Source: Rufibacter roseus
GTDB lineage: Bacteria; Bacteroidota; Bacteroidia; Cytophagales; Hymenobacteraceae
Length of the DNA: 64,000 bases
Reading direction: 5' to 3'
NCBI RefSeq assembly: GCF_001647285.1
Contig: NZ_LRML01000019.1
Coordinates: 16,883-80,882 of the forward strand
Shown: positions 42,633-50,781 of the stretch, piece after piece
Layout: every line of letters starts with the position of its first letter
How positions within the stretch are numbered: position 1 is the stretch's first letter
Position numbers and translations under genes: made by a program
The notes under the pieces: generated by a model
Seen by the model: the letters and a program-made list of their open reading frames with translations, nothing else
Told to the model about the DNA's origin: nothing
Databases searched by the model: none

Positions 42633-43766
42633 ATGAAGCAGCCACTTTTGTTGTTTCTTCTGGCGCTGTTCTTTTGCAGTTGCGCCGGCATGAAACCTAT
42701 TGATTCCCACGCTACCAAAGAAACCAAGGCCCTGTTCAAAAACATGGGACAGCTGTCTAAAAACCACACGTTGTTCGGGCACCAGCACGCTACTGAATAC
42801 GGCCACGGCTGGCAGGGCGACGTGAACCGGTCTGACGTGAAATCAGTGACGGGCTCGCATCCGGCGGTAATAGGGGTAGATATAATGGGGTTTTCTGGTC
42901 GCTCTACAGAGGAGATTGAACGCAACAAAGAGGCACTGCGCAAAAACGTGGTAGATACCTACAACCGCGGCGGCGTAACCACAGTAGCCTGGCATTTCTC
43001 AAACCCGGTATCGGGCGGAGGATTTTACTGGGTTGACACAGTTTCATTGCCAGCGGTGAAGTACCTTATACCTGGTGGCGTGGCGCATGAAGAATACAAG
43101 AAGATTTTAGACCACATTGGCGAGTGGGCGCACAGCCTGAAAGGGGCTGACGGTACGCTGGCACCGGTTATTTTCCGTCCATTTCATGAGTTTGACGGCG
43201 ATTGGTTCTGGTGGGGAAAGTCGCACACCAGCCGTGAAGATTATATATCGCTGTGGCGGTTTACGGTGAGTTATCTGCGTGACAGCCTGCAGGTGCACAA
43301 CTTCCTCTACGCTTTCTCGCCAGATAATTTGTTTGAGAATGAAGCGGAGTTTCTGGAGCGGTACCCGGGCGATGAATGGGTTGACATGGTGGGTATGGAC
43401 AACTACGGCGACATGGGCCGCGACCGCTATGCTTTGGATGTGGCCGCCCGTAAGTTAAAGATTGTCTCTGATTACGCCCGCAAAAAAGGCAAATTGGCGG
43501 CTTTCACCGAAACTGGTCTGGAGTCTATCCCTGATACCACCTGGTGGACAAACACTTTGCTCAAGACCATGAGAGCGCACGACATGGACCTGGCCTATGT
43601 GCTGGTCTGGCGGAACGATGTCCGGAGCCCTACGCACTATTACGCACCATTTCCCGGCCAGGTGAGCGTGCCCAACTTCCTGCAGTTCTACCGTGACCCC
43701 TACACCCTTTTTGAAAATGACCTGAAGAACATTTACCAGCGGAAGAAGTTTTTGGGAATATTTTAG
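42633..43766 (+). CDS. GH26 endo-beta-1,4-mannanase (lipoprotein)
   Basis: 377 aa from the ATG at 42633; a TTG lies one codon earlier. The N-terminal signal ends in a lipobox (LFFCSC), so it is likely outer-membrane or periplasm anchored. GH26 hallmarks: the acid/base Glu in FRPFHEFDGDWFWWG (Glu186) and the nucleophile Glu in AFTETGLES (Glu293), with WHFSNP earlier. It cleaves internal beta-1,4-mannosidic bonds. It lies upstream of and on the opposite strand from the GH5/GH27/GH3 genes, about 3 kb away. Confidence 0.9.
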   Translation: MKQPLLLFLLALFFCSCAGMKPIDSHATKETKALFKNMGQLSKNHTLFGHQHATEYGHGWQGDVNRSDVKSVTGSHPAVIGVDIMGFSGRSTEEIERNKEALRKNVVDTYNRGGVTTVAWHFSNPVSGGGFYWVDTVSLPAVKYLIPGGVAHEEYKKILDHIGEWAHSLKGADGTLAPVIFRPFHEFDGDWFWWGKSHTSREDYISLWRFTVSYLRDSLQVHNFLYAFSPDNLFENEAEFLERYPGDEWVDMVGMDNYGDMGRDRYALDVAARKLKIVSDYARKKGKLAAFTETGLESIPDTTWWTNTLLKTMRAHDMDLAYVLVWRNDVRSPTHYYAPFPGQVSVPNFLQFYRDPYTLFENDLKNIYQRKKFLGIF

Positions 43767-43797
43767 GGTGATCAGGTTAAGTCTAAATGGCTTTCCC

Positions 43798-43994
43798 ATG
43801 GCGCAAGCGTCCGCTTGTGTCCGCACGCACTCCTGATCCACTTTCTCATACATAACCTGTTTTCGACCTACTTTTAAGAAACCAGGTCAAGAACGTACTT
43901 ACTAAAGTTGCCTGCTGCGTAGTTCGATCAGACCAAACCAAAGCCAATAAAATGTATAGCAATGTGTGCGGACACAAGCGGACGCTTGCGCCAT
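43798..43994. repeat. 197-bp element bounded by a 29-bp perfect inverted repeat
   Basis: The left end opens ATGGCGCAAGCGTCCGC; the right end is its exact reverse complement over 29 bases (43966-43994). The interior holds a 36-bp palindrome. MITE-like in shape, but I see no target-site duplication. Confidence 0.8.
43859..43894. repeat. 36-bp palindromic repeat, copy 14
   Basis: GTTTTCGACCTA...GGTCAAGAAC copy, about 90 bases past the GH26 stop and inside the inverted-repeat element. Confidence 0.65.
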
Positions 43995-44024
43995 ATTCTT
44001 TCTTTGATTTGCCGTAGCTTTTCT

Positions 44025-44059
44025 GTTTTCGGCCTGTCTTTAAAAATTAATCTAAAAAC
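44025..44059. repeat. 36-bp palindromic repeat, copy 15 (35-base variant)
   Basis: GTTTTCGGCCTG...CTAAAAAC, one base short of the standard length. Located about 120 bases upstream of aspA. Confidence 0.6.
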
Positions 44060-44179
44060 AGAGATGGCTTCTTTGTTTGAACTAGTTAAAGGTCTATTGC
44101 AGCGGCGGCAGAAAACAAAGTGGGGGCAAAGGGGGTATTTTATAGGGTATATTTTATTGACACCTTACAAAAGACTTTC

Positions 44180-45595
44180 ATGGAGCCATCTTCTTATAGA
44201 ATTGAACACGACTTTCTGGGCGAAAAGAAAATCCCGAACAATGTGTACTACGGGGTACAGACCCTCAGGGCGCGTGAAAACTTCAACATTACCGGCATCA
44301 CCCAAGCCTCAGAGCCGCTTTTTATAGAAGCCTTTGCCTACGTGAAGAAAGCGGCCGCCATGGCCAACTGCGACTGCGGTGTGCTGAACCCCAAAATTGC
44401 CGGCACCATCATTCATGCCTGTGACCGAATTATAGAAGGGGAGTTTCATGACCAATTTGTGACGGACCTTATACAGGGCGGAGCCGGAACATCCATCAAC
44501 ATGAATGCCAACGAGGTAATTGCCAATATTGGGCTGGAGTACTTGGGGCACCAGAAAGGGCAGTACGAATTCCTGCACCCCAACAACCACGTCAACTGCT
44601 CGCAGTCCACCAATGACACGTACCCCACCGCCGTCATGATGGCGCTGCACTTCAAAGTGAAGGTGTACCTGCAGGCCCTTCAAGAGCTGCGGGCATCGTT
44701 CCTCCGGAAGTCTGATGAGTTCAAAACTGTGCTGAAGATGGGGCGTACGCAGCTACAGGATGCCGTGCCTATGACCCTGGGACAGGAGTTCCACGCTTGG
44801 GCCACCACCATTGGCGATGACATAAAACACTTAGGTGAAGCGCAAGAAAAGCTGACTGAAATAAACATGGGTGCCACCGCCATTGGTACCAGCATCAACA
44901 CGCCCAAAGGCTATCCGGAATTAGTGACCAAATATCTGGCCCAGCTTACCGGTTTGCCCATGACCCTGGCTCCAGATCTGATTGAAGCCACTTCAGACAT
45001 GGGTGCTTATCTGTTAATCAGCGGAATGCTGAAGCGAAGTGCCATTAAAATTTCCAAAATCTGTAATGATTTGCGCCTGCTTGCCTCTGGTCCGAGAGCT
45101 GGTTTAAATGAAATAAGGCTTCCGCCTATGCAACCAGGTTCTTCCATTATGCCGGGTAAAGTGAATCCGGTTATTCCGGAGGTGGTGAACCAAGCGGCTT
45201 TCTACGTGATGGGTGCCGATGTAACCATTTCGGCCGCCGCAGAGGCTGGTCAGTTGCAGCTCAACGTGATGGAGCCCGTGATGGTGTTCAGCTTGTTTAA
45301 TTCCATGAACTACATGATCAATGCCATTTTTGCCCTACGCACCAAGTGTATTGACGGCATTACGGCCAACGTGGAAGTGTGCCGAGAAGAGGTGATGCGC
45401 AGCATTGGTATTGTCACTGCCCTTAACCCTATTTTAGGGTACGAAACCGCTGCATCTGTTGCAAAAGAAGCCTTGGCCACTGGTAAAGCCATTCACGATA
45501 TTGTGGTGGAAGAACGTAAACTGATTACCCAAGAAAAGTGGGACGAGATTTATACGTTTGAGAACATGGTGCATCCGGAGTATATCAAGGCATAA
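44180..45595 (+). CDS. aspA: Aspartate ammonia-lyase
   Basis: 471 aa from the ATG at 44180 (MEPSSYRIEHDFLG); the frame extends to 44120 but that part has no family similarity. Fumarase/aspartase fold: CSQSTNDTYPTA, TQLQDAVPMTLGQEF and the SS-loop signature GSSIMPGKVNPV. It deaminates aspartate to fumarate and ammonia. The length fits AspA, and IGTSINT-type sequences favour aspartase over class II fumarase. It sits between GH26 and the LD-carboxypeptidase, with no obvious link to mannan use. Confidence 0.9.
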   Translation: MEPSSYRIEHDFLGEKKIPNNVYYGVQTLRARENFNITGITQASEPLFIEAFAYVKKAAAMANCDCGVLNPKIAGTIIHACDRIIEGEFHDQFVTDLIQGGAGTSINMNANEVIANIGLEYLGHQKGQYEFLHPNNHVNCSQSTNDTYPTAVMMALHFKVKVYLQALQELRASFLRKSDEFKTVLKMGRTQLQDAVPMTLGQEFHAWATTIGDDIKHLGEAQEKLTEINMGATAIGTSINTPKGYPELVTKYLAQLTGLPMTLAPDLIEATSDMGAYLLISGMLKRSAIKISKICNDLRLLASGPRAGLNEIRLPPMQPGSSIMPGKVNPVIPEVVNQAAFYVMGADVTISAAAEAGQLQLNVMEPVMVFSLFNSMNYMINAIFALRTKCIDGITANVEVCREEVMRSIGIVTALNPILGYETAASVAKEALATGKAIHDIVVEERKLITQEKWDEIYTFENMVHPEYIKA

Positions 45596-45627
45596 TTTTT
45601 GACTTTATATCAGAAAGAAAATTCCCA

Positions 45628-45663
45628 ATTTTAGGCTTGTTTTTCAGAAACCAAGGCTAAAAC
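45628..45663. repeat. 36-bp palindromic repeat, copy 16
   Basis: ATTTTAGGCTTG...AGGCTAAAAC copy 33 bases past the aspA stop. Confidence 0.7.
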
Positions 45664-45829
45664 AGGGAATTTTCTTTTGGAAGAAAGGAGGTTACGAGGA
45701 GCTCTTTAATTTAAAAAAGACTACTGAACGTAAAAACACGGAGTGGGACGAGCATAACTACTGAAATTACGGCGGCACCTAAACTTGAAAGGTTGAATGT
45801 CGTTTTGTCTGGAAAAAGGCAACGAATGC

Positions 45830-46735
45830 ATGATAATTCCCCCGTATTTGAAGGCCGGTGATAAAGTAGGCATAATCAGCACGAGCAATTATTCTGAAAA
45901 AGGCAACATTGATGGGCTTGTGCAAATTCTGGATGACTGGAAACTGGTACCGGTGGTAGGTAAAACCATTGGCCCCCGCTACGGAAGTTTTGCCGGACCA
46001 GATGAGCTCCGTAAGGAAGACTTGCAGCAGATGCTGAACAACCCGGAGATCAAAGCTGTGTTTGAAACGATGGGTGGCTACGGCATTGCCCGGGTGATTG
46101 AGCAGGTAGATTTTACCCAGTTCATGTATCACCCTAAATGGCTGGTGGGCTACAGTGACACTACTTTTCTGCACAGCCACGTGCAGGGCATGTTGGGCGT
46201 AGCCACCATACACGGCACCATGGCCGCCGATTTGGAGGCCGGCTACCACGCCACCTCCTGGGAAAGCTTACGCAAAGCTTTATTCGGCGAGAAACTCTCT
46301 TACTCTGTGAAAGCACATCCACTTAACCGAGCGGGGAGTTCAGAAGCCGTTATGGTAGGCGGTAATGTTAGCGTTATGTGCAATGCCAAAGGCACCATTT
46401 CTGAGGTGAATACCAACGGAAAAATTCTCTTTATTGAAGAAGTAGGCGAGAAACATTTCAGGCTAGACAGTTACCTCACTTCGCTTAAATACGCAGGTAA
46501 GTTCAGCTACCTAAAAGGACTTGTGGTGGGTCAGCTGGTAGATATTCAGGAAGACGAACCTCCTTTCGGTAAGACTCCGGAAGAAATTGTGTGGGATGCG
46601 GTGAAGGATTATGAGTTTCCGGTTTGCTTCGGCTTCCAGGCGGGGCACGGCACCGTGAACAAAGCCTTGATTTTTGGTGCGAATGCACAGTTAACGGTTT
46701 CAGAGAAAGGCAGCACGCTTTCGTTCAAAGTTTAA
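45830..46735 (+). CDS. LD-carboxypeptidase family protein (peptidase S66)
   Basis: 301 aa from the ATG at 45830 (MIIPPYLKAGDKVGIIS), the usual family start; an ATG at 45797 is in frame. The nucleophile Ser is in LVGYSDTTFLH, with a Glu in IEEVGEK and a His in AGHGTVNKA completing the S66 triad. Members release D-Ala from murein tetrapeptides or hydrolyse microcin C7-type conjugates (MccF). No signal peptide, so a cytoplasmic peptide-recycling role is likely. Confidence 0.88.
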   Translation: MIIPPYLKAGDKVGIISTSNYSEKGNIDGLVQILDDWKLVPVVGKTIGPRYGSFAGPDELRKEDLQQMLNNPEIKAVFETMGGYGIARVIEQVDFTQFMYHPKWLVGYSDTTFLHSHVQGMLGVATIHGTMAADLEAGYHATSWESLRKALFGEKLSYSVKAHPLNRAGSSEAVMVGGNVSVMCNAKGTISEVNTNGKILFIEEVGEKHFRLDSYLTSLKYAGKFSYLKGLVVGQLVDIQEDEPPFGKTPEEIVWDAVKDYEFPVCFGFQAGHGTVNKALIFGANAQLTVSEKGSTLSFKV

Positions 46736-46747
46736 CTGAAGTGGTGC

Positions 46748-46783
46748 GTTTTTGATGTGTTTTACTGAAATAGAGCCAAAAAC
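46748..46783. repeat. 36-bp palindromic repeat, copy 17
   Basis: GTTTTTGATGTG...GAGCCAAAAAC copy 13 bases past the LD-carboxypeptidase stop. Confidence 0.7.
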
Positions 46784-46911
46784 ACGCGAAGGATTTCACA
46801 TCATTTGAGGCAGGCATAGTAGACCAGCGGCTGAAAAACAACAGCAATCCCCACTCGGAGGGGGGGGCGCGATACCGCTTTTACATTTACTCATTCAGCA
46901 CACGATAACAT

Positions 46912-46951
46912 AAAAGAGCCCTCTCAGCTTTAAGGTCTGAGAGGGCTCTTG
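46912..46951 (-). terminator. Terminator of the GH3-GH27-GH5-GH5 gene run
   Basis: A strong hairpin, AAGAGCCCTCTCAG pairing with CTGAGAGGGCTCTT, followed on the minus strand by TTTTATG. It lies 22 bases past the GH5 stop at 46973. Confidence 0.8.
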
Positions 46952-46972
46952 GCATTTTAATTTGGCCTTTAG

Positions 46973-47971
46973 TTAGGGCTGCGCTTTATTGAGTAATTCG
47001 TTGCGGACAAGTTTACCGGAAGTGGTGAGGTTGCTTTCAGTCCAGGGGCCGGTGACGCTGGTACCGGGTTTAAGCGCCGAGGCGGCTTCGTCTTTGTCGG
47101 CGACTGACCAATTGCACCACGAGATTTTGTGCCGGTCCAGAAACTCCCACCAAAGCTTTGATTCGGCTTCGTCTACCTTGCCGTTGCCATCGGCGGCGCA
47201 GGTGCCAAACTCAGTGACAAACAGCGCGGCTCCTTTGTTGATGGCTTGGGTAGCTATGTTGCGAAGCTCCTGTTTATGTGTGGCGGCGTAGTAATGTAGC
47301 GTATAGGCTATGTTGTCTCCCTGAATAGGATTACTGGCGGCCTCGTCTACCCGCTGCGACCACATTCTGGTGCCGCAGACAATGATGTTGTCTGGGTCAT
47401 GTTTGCGAATCTCTGCAATAACCGCCTCGTGGTATGGTTTTATCTCCGTGGCCCAATCTGGGTCTTGCAGCGGCTCGTTGTACGGCTCATAAATCACGTT
47501 GGGATACTTGCCGTAGCGTTGTGCCATTTCTGAGAAAAAGGCTTTGGCCTGGGCGGTATGCTTATGGGCTTCATGGTCGTGCCAGTCAATAATCACGTAG
47601 ATTCCTTCTTTTATGGCCGCCTCTACCACGGTAATCACCTTTTGCTTTTCTCTTTCAGGGTTTTGCAGATAACCGCCGTGGTCAATGCCCATGGCCGCCC
47701 GTACTACGGTGTTCTGCCAGTCTTCTTTCAGCCATTTAACGGCAGCCGGATTGTAGAAGCCCCCTTGCCACTGGCTCCAGAAAAACGACATGCCCCGCAA
47801 CTGCACTGGCTTACCGGTTTTGTCCACCACATGAGGCCCCTCAATGCGGAGCTGTCCGTATTTTTCAACTGGGGTTTGCGCCACGGCAGGCTGTTCCGGA
47901 ATGGTATTTTTACAGCCTAATAAGGTTAACAACAGGGCCAGAACAGCTGCCGATTTAGAGAAGAAATTCAT
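46973..47971 (-). CDS. GH5 endoglucanase/glycosidase (lipoprotein)
   Basis: 332 aa from the ATG at 47971 (MNFFSKS); a GTG-started extension to 48085 would overlap the previous gene and is rejected. The signal ends in the lipobox LLTLLGC. GH5 catalytic Glu residues: acid/base in IYEPYNEPLQ (166) and nucleophile in FVTEFGT (254); RGMSFFWSQW near the start is also typical of GH5_2-like cellulases. It probably cleaves beta-1,4-glucan or glucomannan. Last gene of the four-gene glycosidase run. Confidence 0.87.
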   Translation of the reverse strand: MNFFSKSAAVLALLLTLLGCKNTIPEQPAVAQTPVEKYGQLRIEGPHVVDKTGKPVQLRGMSFFWSQWQGGFYNPAAVKWLKEDWQNTVVRAAMGIDHGGYLQNPEREKQKVITVVEAAIKEGIYVIIDWHDHEAHKHTAQAKAFFSEMAQRYGKYPNVIYEPYNEPLQDPDWATEIKPYHEAVIAEIRKHDPDNIIVCGTRMWSQRVDEAASNPIQGDNIAYTLHYYAATHKQELRNIATQAINKGAALFVTEFGTCAADGNGKVDEAESKLWWEFLDRHKISWCNWSVADKDEAASALKPGTSVTGPWTESNLTTSGKLVRNELLNKAQP

Positions 47972-48037
47972 GCAGGTATATTTGATAAAGTGGATTTGAC
48001 TTTTTGCTGAAAGAGTAGGGTTTGTAGAGGCTAAACT

Positions 48038-48073
48038 GTTTTGAGGCTGCTTTTCATAAAGTAGCCCTAAAAC
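48038..48073. repeat. 36-bp palindromic repeat, copy 18
   Basis: GTTTTGAGGCTG...GCCCTAAAAC copy 9 bases past the stop of the GH5 mannanase gene (48082). It separates the two GH5 genes. Confidence 0.78.
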
Positions 48074-48081
48074 GGGAGTGG

Positions 48082-49398
48082 TCACTTTTTAACCTTTTGC
48101 TTTTTACCTGCCTTAGAAACCGCTTTGGCGTATTTCTTTACTAGAGGAACAGTGGTGTCCACATCAAAGACTCCGTATAGGCCCTGCTCTTCCTGGGGTG
48201 GGTCACCCATGAGAGGGTCTCCGGGTTTCCAGAAGTGACGGGTAGGGTGAGGCCTGGCTGTACCGTTGAATGCCCAGAAATTAGCTCCTACCAATGGCCC
48301 GCCTTTTTTAGCACTGTTAAGTACGCGTTCAAAAACAAACTGGTAGTATTTGTCCCGGAAAGTGGTTTTGTCGTCTAGGGTGAACTTGAAATTATCTCGG
48401 GGCAGGCCAAATTCCTCCATCACCAAGGGTTTGTTCAATTCTTTGGCTGCTTCCACGTGCTGGTCCATGTACTCTTCGGTTTTAACCAAGGCGTTGTCAA
48501 TGGTGCCGGCAATGTTTTTCCGGTCCAGCCAGCCCCAGTTCCCAGGCCAGATATGCATGGTGAGGTAATCTATGTTTAGGTCTTTGTGCACTTCCTTGAA
48601 AACTTCCATAGAATACTCTGAACCCCAGGAACCCTCCGAGCCGGTAGAAACCAAGTGGTTTTTGTCCAGAGACTTGATGAGGGCTGCTGTGCTTTTAATC
48701 CATTTGCTGTAGTTGGGGACGTTTTCCATGGAAAAGGCACGGGGCTCATTGGCCACCTGCCAGGACATAATGGTAGGGTCCTCCGTATATTTTTTGCCGG
48801 TGATCTGGTTTGTGCGGCTCAGCATAAACCGAACATGATTGGCAAATTGCTCCTTGCAAGGCTCGCACTGGTGGAACTGCCCGACAAAATTCATGAACCG
48901 GGGCCAGTCATTTGTGTCAAGCGGGTAGGGGATAGGGCCACGACCGTTCCAATCTAAATACTGGCTGAAGCCACCTGACCACTCCCAGCTGTTATTCAGG
49001 AACAGAACCGCTTTCATGTCGCGCTTAGCCATTTCTGCCAACAGGAAATCAAGCCCCGTCAGCAGGGTGTCATTGTACACACCGGGAGAGAGTTGCAGGG
49101 CAGGCGTTACGCGGTACGGCTGGTTGTTAGGTCCCTCAGCACCAGCTAAAATCCGGAGGTTGGTAATGCCATTCTTCTTCAGGAAATCAAGCTCCTGTAG
49201 TAGCCGTGCCCTGTCGCCTCCTTGACCGGTGGAGCCCAGCAAACCGCCGTACCAGTAGTTGGTGCCGATGTAGTAGTAAGGCTTGCCATTCAGCATGAAC
49301 TGCTGGCCATTGGTGGTCACGAATTCAGAAGACCTCTGCGCCTGTATCTTTGGCAGAAAGGAAAGAAGGAGTGCTAAGAGTAAAATTGCTTTCTTCAT
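48082..49398 (-). CDS. GH5 endo-beta-1,4-mannanase (GH5_7-like)
   Basis: 438 aa. Signal peptide, no lipobox. N-terminal GTNYWYGGLLG and LRILAGAEG are mannanase-type. The acid/base Glu is in SWQVANEPRAF (218) and the nucleophile in VMEEFGLPRDNF (329). The basic tail (KKQKVKK) is odd for an exported enzyme. It hydrolyses mannan backbone, complementing GH26. It is in line with GH27 (57 bases) and GH3 upstream. Confidence 0.88.
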   Translation of the reverse strand: MKKAILLLALLLSFLPKIQAQRSSEFVTTNGQQFMLNGKPYYYIGTNYWYGGLLGSTGQGGDRARLLQELDFLKKNGITNLRILAGAEGPNNQPYRVTPALQLSPGVYNDTLLTGLDFLLAEMAKRDMKAVLFLNNSWEWSGGFSQYLDWNGRGPIPYPLDTNDWPRFMNFVGQFHQCEPCKEQFANHVRFMLSRTNQITGKKYTEDPTIMSWQVANEPRAFSMENVPNYSKWIKSTAALIKSLDKNHLVSTGSEGSWGSEYSMEVFKEVHKDLNIDYLTMHIWPGNWGWLDRKNIAGTIDNALVKTEEYMDQHVEAAKELNKPLVMEEFGLPRDNFKFTLDDKTTFRDKYYQFVFERVLNSAKKGGPLVGANFWAFNGTARPHPTRHFWKPGDPLMGDPPQEEQGLYGVFDVDTTVPLVKKYAKAVSKAGKKQKVKK

Positions 49399-49455
49399 GG
49401 TGAAAGGAGTAAATGGATGACTAGCGGTTAAGGTCTGTAAAATTCATTTGCACGG

Positions 49456-50691
49456 TCACTTGCTTGGGCTCAACAGCAGCATCACCACATCATGACCGGG
49501 AACAGTGGATATAAAGTCTTTTTTGGTGGTGCCCACGTTTTTCTTCTGCCACAGATCCCGTACCTGGTACCGCTGCTTCTCAGGGTTTAACTCACGTTTA
49601 GATAGGTCATCGGTGATAATGGTGTCTTTCCATTTCAGCTCTACTTTTTTGGGGCTTTTGCTGCGGTTCAGGAAAGTAATTGCCCATTGCCCATTCTTCA
49701 GCGGCTTAAGCCAAGTTTCCACACTGTCTTTGGAGGTATGCTTGAAGCCTTGAATACCAAGTTTGTCTTGGTTCACAGCAATGACTTCTTTGTTCGTGAG
49801 GATGTCCCTGGTTTGCTGGCTCATGTTGCGGAGGTCGTTTCCGGCGATAAGCGGAGCGGCCAACATGCTCCACATAGAGAAGTGGGCGCGGTCTTCGCCG
49901 GCAGTCATGCCATTGCCTATCTCCATCATGTCAGGGTCATTCCAGTGGCCGGGGCCAGCGTATTTCCGTAAACCCTCCTGCATGTCCAGTATCTGCATCA
50001 CACCCCATGATTTCCAGGTGCCGTGGTCTTTTACGCAGTCAAAGCAGTTGTAAATGTCGCCGGTGGTGCGCCAAAGATGCCCCACGTTCTGAGCCCATCC
50101 CCAAGGCTTATAGGTGCCCCACTCGCAAATGCTGAATACTACAGGTCTGCCTGCTTTTTTGAGGGCAGCAGCCATGGTTTTGTAGGCTCCCTCGGCACTG
50201 AGACCTTCGGTATTGCACCAGTCATACTTTAAGTAATCTATGCCCCACTTGGCATAGGTCTGGGCATCTTGAAACTCATAGCCACGGCTGCCGGGTCTGC
50301 CGCCGCAGGTCATAGAGCCGGCGTCAGAGTAAATTCCTAATTTCAGGCCTTTGGAGTGAACATAATCCGCTAAGGCTTTCATGCCGGAGGGGAACCGCTT
50401 GGGGTCGGGGTGAATGAAACCAAGGCTGTCGCGGTCACCGTGCCAACAGTCGTCAATGTTGATGTACACGTAACCTGCCTCCCGCATACCGGAACTGACC
50501 ATGGCGTCAGCGGTTTCCCGAATTAGTTTCTCGTCTACGTTGCAGGCAAACTTGTTCCAGCTGTTCCAGCCCATGGGTGGGGTAAGAGCCAAGCCATCGT
50601 ACTTGGTGTAGTCTTGTGCATAATTGTTTCCTTGACCAAAAGCTATAAAAGACATGGCCAAGAGGGCCAAGGAAAGCAATATCTTTTTCAT
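49456..50691 (-). CDS. GH27 alpha-galactosidase
   Basis: 411 aa. Signal peptide (MKKILLSLALLAMSFIAFGQ). GH27 signatures are PPMGWNSWNKFACNVDE, INIDDCWHG, YLKYDWCN with nucleophile Asp157, and the downstream WNDPDMMEIGNG. It removes alpha-1,6-galactose side chains from galactomannan or galactoglucomannan, which opens the backbone to the mannanases. Belongs to the same gene run. Confidence 0.93.
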   Translation of the reverse strand: MKKILLSLALLAMSFIAFGQGNNYAQDYTKYDGLALTPPMGWNSWNKFACNVDEKLIRETADAMVSSGMREAGYVYINIDDCWHGDRDSLGFIHPDPKRFPSGMKALADYVHSKGLKLGIYSDAGSMTCGGRPGSRGYEFQDAQTYAKWGIDYLKYDWCNTEGLSAEGAYKTMAAALKKAGRPVVFSICEWGTYKPWGWAQNVGHLWRTTGDIYNCFDCVKDHGTWKSWGVMQILDMQEGLRKYAGPGHWNDPDMMEIGNGMTAGEDRAHFSMWSMLAAPLIAGNDLRNMSQQTRDILTNKEVIAVNQDKLGIQGFKHTSKDSVETWLKPLKNGQWAITFLNRSKSPKKVELKWKDTIITDDLSKRELNPEKQRYQVRDLWQKKNVGTTKKDFISTVPGHDVVMLLLSPSK

Positions 50692-50728
50692 GAGTCGAGG
50701 AGGTATGAAGCGGAAAAGTAGCGTCCCT

Positions 50729-50764
50729 GTTTTAGGTCTGTTTTCATGAAAACATGCCCAAAAC
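50729..50764. repeat. 36-bp palindromic repeat, copy 19
   Basis: GTTTTAGGTCTG...GCCCAAAAC copy 18 bases past the GH3 stop, between GH3 and GH27. Confidence 0.78.
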
Positions 50765-50781
50765 AGAAACGCTACAAAAAA

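Larger units (their letters stand above)
43767..44179. other. Intergenic with inverted repeat and palindromes, no gene
   Basis: Contains a 29-bp perfect inverted repeat (43798-43826 and 43966-43994) that encloses one 36-bp palindrome, and a second palindrome at 44025. The aspA promoter must be near the end of the gap. Confidence 0.6.
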
